Assembly: GCA_016193195.1 (NCBI GenBank)
Contig: JACPSQ010000032.1
Span: forward strand, 1-8,928
Direction: 5' to 3'
Source of the DNA: Candidatus Omnitrophota bacterium
GTDB lineage: Bacteria > Omnitrophota > Gorgyraeia > Aquiviventales > Aquiviventaceae
DNA: 8,928 nucleotides
Shown one piece after another: positions 6,505 to 8,928 of the stretch. Under the pieces are notes generated by a model, which had not been told where the DNA came from, did not search any database, and was given only the letters and a program-made list of their open reading frames with translations. The position numbers and the translations under genes were made by a program. Position 1 is the first letter of the stretch. Each line of letters begins with the position of its first letter.

Positions 6505-7509
6505 TTAGGTCTTCGCACGCTCGCCACTCGCCACTCGCCACTCGCCACTCAGTGAGAGCCAGGATTCCCGCGCCAGCGAGGCGACGAGGCGCGGGCTCAC
6601 GAACTGCTCCAACGATTCCCGCATCGCCACGAGTTTGAAGGCGAGCTCGATGCATCGGTCCACATCGGCCTCCTGCGCTTGACGACGCAGGATCTCGGCA
6701 TGCTCCGCGTGCGCCAGCCTGGACGGATCATCCAGCACCGCCGCAACGGCGATGTCCCGCAACCACGCCATCATGCCATCTAAGAGGTCCGTAACCTCTT
6801 CTCGCGTCTCAGGCAACGGCTCCTCGATCCAGGCAGCCGGCGTCCCGCTGGCAAGCCGGGCGAGCACCTGCCGGTAGCTCGACCATCGGCCGGCCAGCTC
6901 AATCGCCCGCGAGGCGCTTCCTCCAGAGAGCCGCACAATCGTCTCGGCGGTCCGGGCCTCGCAGTGCCGCCCATCAAGGAGCACCCGCTGCACGAGGTCA
7001 AGCCGGAGCGGCTGGCACCGGACGACCTGGCAGCGGGACACGATCGTCGCGAGGCAGCGTGAGAGCTGCGTCGTCGTCAAGAGGAAGCGGGTATGCGCAG
7101 GGGGCTCTTCCAACGCTTTCAGCAAGCTGTTGGCCGCCTCCTCGGTCAACCGTTCCGCCCCGTCGATGATCGCGACTTGCATCGTCGCGTTGAACGGACG
7201 CAGCATGATGCGGCTCAACAGCAGCCGGAGCTGCTCGATCTTGATTTGATCCGCAGGGCCGCCGGGCACGAGGACGTGCACATCCGGATGGGTCGAGCGG
7301 ACGATCTGCCGGCACGTGGGACACCCATCGCACGGCCGCGAGCCGCCTGCCGTACAGTTGAGCGCTTTCGCCATCTCGATGGCCAGGCGGCGTTTCCCCA
7401 CCCCCTCCGGTCCAACGAGAAGGTAGCCGTTCGCCACCCGCCCATCGGAGAGGTGAAGCTGCAGCACCCGCTTCGCACAATCCTGTCCAAGGATATCGTC
7501 CCACGCCAT
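6505..7509 (-). CDS. holB: DNA polymerase III delta-prime subunit (clamp loader)
   Basis: Delta-prime is the rigid stator of the clamp loader that opens and places the beta clamp on primed DNA. The 334-residue protein shows MAWDDILGQ at the start, a P-loop GPEGVGK (33 to 39) followed by Arg instead of Thr/Ser, and a four-cysteine zinc module (C52, C60, C63, C66). It continues with IIDGAERLTEEAANSLLKALEEPP (115 to 137) and the SRC motif (158 to 160) carrying the arginine finger. The changed P-loop fits delta-prime's usual failure to hydrolyse ATP and separates it from gamma/tau. The ATG at 7509 is preferred to a GTG at 7530 because homologues begin near MxWDxIxGQ. Neither has a Shine-Dalgarno sequence. 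The last residues, SGEWRVASGE, are translated from a (GTGGCGA)n heptamer array and are not part of the family. Flanked by heptamer repeats on both sides. Confidence 0.95.
   Translation of the reverse strand: MAWDDILGQDCAKRVLQLHLSDGRVANGYLLVGPEGVGKRRLAIEMAKALNCTAGGSRPCDGCPTCRQIVRSTHPDVHVLVPGGPADQIKIEQLRLLLSRIMLRPFNATMQVAIIDGAERLTEEAANSLLKALEEPPAHTRFLLTTTQLSRCLATIVSRCQVVRCQPLRLDLVQRVLLDGRHCEARTAETIVRLSGGSASRAIELAGRWSSYRQVLARLASGTPAAWIEEPLPETREEVTDLLDGMMAWLRDIAVAAVLDDPSRLAHAEHAEILRRQAQEADVDRCIELAFKLVAMRESLEQFVSPRLVASLARESWLSLSGEWRVASGERAKT
6521..6548. repeat. Heptamer array encoding the HolB C-terminal tail
   Basis: Four perfect copies of TCGCCAC on the plus strand (GTGGCGA on the coding strand) followed by TC. 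It is translated within holB as SGEWRVASGE. The same unit, one base changed and in opposite orientation, forms the array at 6442 to 6476. The two arrays lie about 45 bases apart and enclose the holB stop codon. Confidence 0.95.
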
Positions 7510-7533
7510 CTTAATAACGAGCGGCAACACGTG

Positions 7534-7603
7534 GCTCGAGGCTGGAGGCTCGAGGCTGGAGGCAACTGCCTCTGCCTAGAGCCTTGAGCCTGGAGCCTTG
7601 AGC
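7534..7603. repeat. Inverted pair of heptamer arrays between tmk and holB
   Basis: Units GAGGCTG, GAGGCTC, GAGGCTG and a partial copy (7538 to 7563, preceded by GGCTC) face units GAGCCTT, GAGCCTG, GAGCCTT and a partial copy (7579 to 7603). The 30-base arms 7534 to 7563 and 7574 to 7603 are complementary at 24 of 30 positions, with a 10-base loop. The centre can also form GAGGCA-AC-TGCCTC (7559 to 7572). The structure fills most of the 99-base gap and would fold in the leader of holB. It lacks a U-run, so it is not a standard terminator. Confidence 0.85.
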
Positions 7604-7608
7604 GAGAA

Positions 7609-8244
7609 TTAATACCATGAGACGCGTTGTTTCAGGCGCTGCATCACGACCTGCTGGATTTCCCGCCTGACGGCTTCAGGTGAGCGCGATGCATCGATGA
7701 CAACGAACCGACGGGGCTCGCGCGTCGCCAGACGCAGATAGCCGGAGCGAACCCGCTGGTGAAACGCACGCGTTTTGCGCTCCATCCGATCCCGGCGGCG
7801 TTGAAGCCGCCTGAAGCCGACAGCCGTCGGGATGTCCAGCAGGATCGTAAGATGCGGCATCACGCCGTGAATCGCTGAGCGCCCGAGCCGATCGAGCCAC
7901 GCCACGTCCAGCCCGCCGCCGAACCCTTGGTAGGCGACGGTCGAGTCATGGAACCGGTCGCAGACGACCACGCGTCCCTTCGCGAGGGCCGGGCGGATCA
8001 CCTGCTCCACGAGCTGCACCCGTCCCCCAATGAACAGCAGGGCCTCGGCCACGGGGGAGAGTGACGCGGAGGTCTCGAGCAGCAAACGTCGCAGCGACCG
8101 CCCGAGCGCCGTCGAGCCCGGATCCCTCACCCACGCCACCTGGTAGCCGGCCCGCTTGAGCGTTCGCACGAGCGCGCGGCTCTGACTTGATTTCCCCGAA
8201 CCTTCCGGACCCTCCACGGTGATGAAACATCCTCGAACGGACAT
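7609..8244 (-). CDS. tmk: Thymidylate kinase (dTMP kinase)
   Basis: Phosphorylates dTMP to dTDP with ATP, an essential step of dTTP supply. The 211-residue protein has normal length. The P-loop is GPEGSGKS (12 to 19). RDPGST (40 to 45) stands where the family has REPGGT. The segment LLFIGGRVQLVEQVIRPAL (69 to 87) stands where an Asp-Arg pair is usual, and CDRFHDSTVAYQGFGGG (95 to 111) holds the DRx nucleotide-binding motif. The LID region is RRRDRMERKTRAFHQRV with several arginines, followed by SGYLRLA. The start is an ATG at 8244 (MSVRGCFITVEGPEGSGK), 30 bases after the cysS stop and overlapping a heptamer array by one base. A GAGG about 11 bases upstream is a poor ribosome site. The tmk-holB pair is a common bacterial neighbourhood. 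Family identity is sure; the motif substitutions may mildly alter substrate binding. Confidence 0.95.
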   Translation of the reverse strand: MSVRGCFITVEGPEGSGKSSQSRALVRTLKRAGYQVAWVRDPGSTALGRSLRRLLLETSASLSPVAEALLFIGGRVQLVEQVIRPALAKGRVVVCDRFHDSTVAYQGFGGGLDVAWLDRLGRSAIHGVMPHLTILLDIPTAVGFRRLQRRRDRMERKTRAFHQRVRSGYLRLATREPRRFVVIDASRSPEAVRREIQQVVMQRLKQRVSWY

Positions 8245-8264
8245 CAGACGTCAGACCTCAGATG
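8244..8264. repeat. Heptamer array at the cysS/tmk junction
   Basis: Three period-7 units on the plus strand: TCAGACG, TCAGACC, TCAGATG. It occupies most of the 30-base gap between cysS and tmk and runs into the first base of the tmk ATG. Short and partly degenerate, but it has the same period and position as the other arrays in this window. Confidence 0.7.
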
Positions 8265-8274
8265 GAACGAGAAG

Positions 8275-8928
8275 TTAGTGCTTGGGGCGCACGATCGGTC
8301 CGCGCGGGGTGTCTTCAATTGTGTACCCCAAATCATTAATTTCTTGTCGACAACGATCTGCGGCAGCAAAATTCTTTTGCCGACGATACTGTTCTCGAGC
8401 TTCCTTAAGAGCTTCTACTCGAGCCCTCACGGCGTCTTCAACGACACCACCGATCTGTTTTGAAAGGTCCGTCTCTGAAAGTCTTTCAAAAAGGCCGAGC
8501 ACTTTCCCGTGTGTCACCAATTCTCTCACAACAGATAGAAATTTCCCTTTGCTGTCCTCCACCCCATGGAGCACCTCGTCCCACAGCTGCCAGCCTAAGC
8601 TGCGCATCCCATCAAGCGCCGAAAGCGCCTGAGGGGTGTTGAGATCATCGTCAAGCGCGCTGAAAAACCCCTGCTTCCACTTCTCAACCTCTTCCACCGG
8701 CCCCGCCAACTCATTGCCGCCTACTTTAACCACCGAGTTGCCTGCGAGATCGATCAGATTGCGGTAACCATCATAGCGCTGTTTAGAAGCTCTCACGATG
8801 GCCAGCGTGTAGTTAAGCGGACTACGATAATGCCCGCTCAAGAAAAACAGCTTCAGCACATCTGGCTCATCGCCGCACGCCTTGAGCGCTTCCTCCACCG
8901 TCACGAAATTGCCGAGCGACTTGGACAT
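8275..8928 (-). CDS. cysS: Cysteinyl-tRNA synthetase, C-terminal part (5' end beyond window)
   Basis: Charges tRNA-Cys in the cytosol. The visible 217 residues begin at the window edge with MSKSLGNFVTVEEAL, the end of the class I KMSKS loop. They continue through VLKLFFLSGHYRSPLNYT, the helical ALDDDLNTPQALSALD segment (DALT domain), and the anticodon-binding end with KNFAAADRCRQEINDLGYTIEDTPRGP. This matches the second half of a standard CysRS of about 460 to 480 residues; the catalytic domain with its zinc site lies outside. The methionine at 8928 is internal, not a start. Base composition is clearly lower in GC than the neighbours (29 of 60 GC at 8341 to 8400 against 43 of 60 at 7381 to 7440 in holB), with more A/T-ending codons. 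tmk follows after 30 bases. Confidence 0.96.
   Translation of the reverse strand: MSKSLGNFVTVEEALKACGDEPDVLKLFFLSGHYRSPLNYTLAIVRASKQRYDGYRNLIDLAGNSVVKVGGNELAGPVEEVEKWKQGFFSALDDDLNTPQALSALDGMRSLGWQLWDEVLHGVEDSKGKFLSVVRELVTHGKVLGLFERLSETDLSKQIGGVVEDAVRARVEALKEAREQYRRQKNFAAADRCRQEINDLGYTIEDTPRGPIVRPKH

Noticed and set aside
6442..6548. CRISPR array
   Set aside because: Repeats are 7 bases, contiguous and without unique spacers, and no cas gene is present.
7510..7530. Upstream GTG start for holB
   Set aside because: It adds only MLPLVIK, has no ribosome site, and homologues begin near MAWDDILGQ.
7534..7603. Rho-independent terminator after tmk
   Set aside because: The stem is imperfect and repeat-derived, and no T-run follows it on the transcribed strand.

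Overview
The window is a compact run of housekeeping genes, all read from the minus strand. In transcription order, from the right edge to the left, they are: the 3' part of cysS, tmk, holB, metG, a CPBP-family membrane protease gene, thiL (broken), tsaE, tsaB and the 5' part of ilvB. No gene on the plus strand is convincing; its long ORFs are antisense shadows of a GC-rich genome. There is no stretch over about 100 bases without a gene, and no tRNA, rRNA, CRISPR array or transposase was seen.

The source looks like an uncultured, fairly GC-rich bacterium. Gene junctions are packed with short tandem and palindromic repeats, a habit known from cyanobacteria and from several metagenome-assembled candidate phyla. 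The gene order and repeat style remind me of Omnitrophota-like genomes, but that is a low-confidence guess that only a phylogeny could settle. Shine-Dalgarno sequences are scarce; tsaB has the only clear one.

The genes fall into four jobs: translation (cysS and metG charge tRNA; tsaE and tsaB help make t6A37 in tRNA), DNA replication and nucleotide supply (holB, tmk), cofactor synthesis (thiL for thiamine diphosphate) and branched-chain amino acids (ilvB, itself a thiamine-diphosphate enzyme). Overlapping or very close ends link CPBP, thiL, tsaE and tsaB. A -10-like TATAAT just before ilvB suggests that ilvB can be transcribed separately.

The most unusual feature is the repeat content. Period-7 tandem repeats, with a different unit at each place, lie at the cysS/tmk, tmk/holB and holB/metG junctions and at both ends of tsaE. 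At tsaE and holB they are translated into the protein ends. A 94-bp cloverleaf-like inverted-repeat element sits exactly between the metG stop and the CPBP start. GC-rich palindromes appear to be inserted in frame in tsaE and perhaps thiL. Finally, thiL has lost the segment carrying its GDD metal-binding motif, with a frameshift at the junction, so it is either a recent pseudogene or an assembly error.
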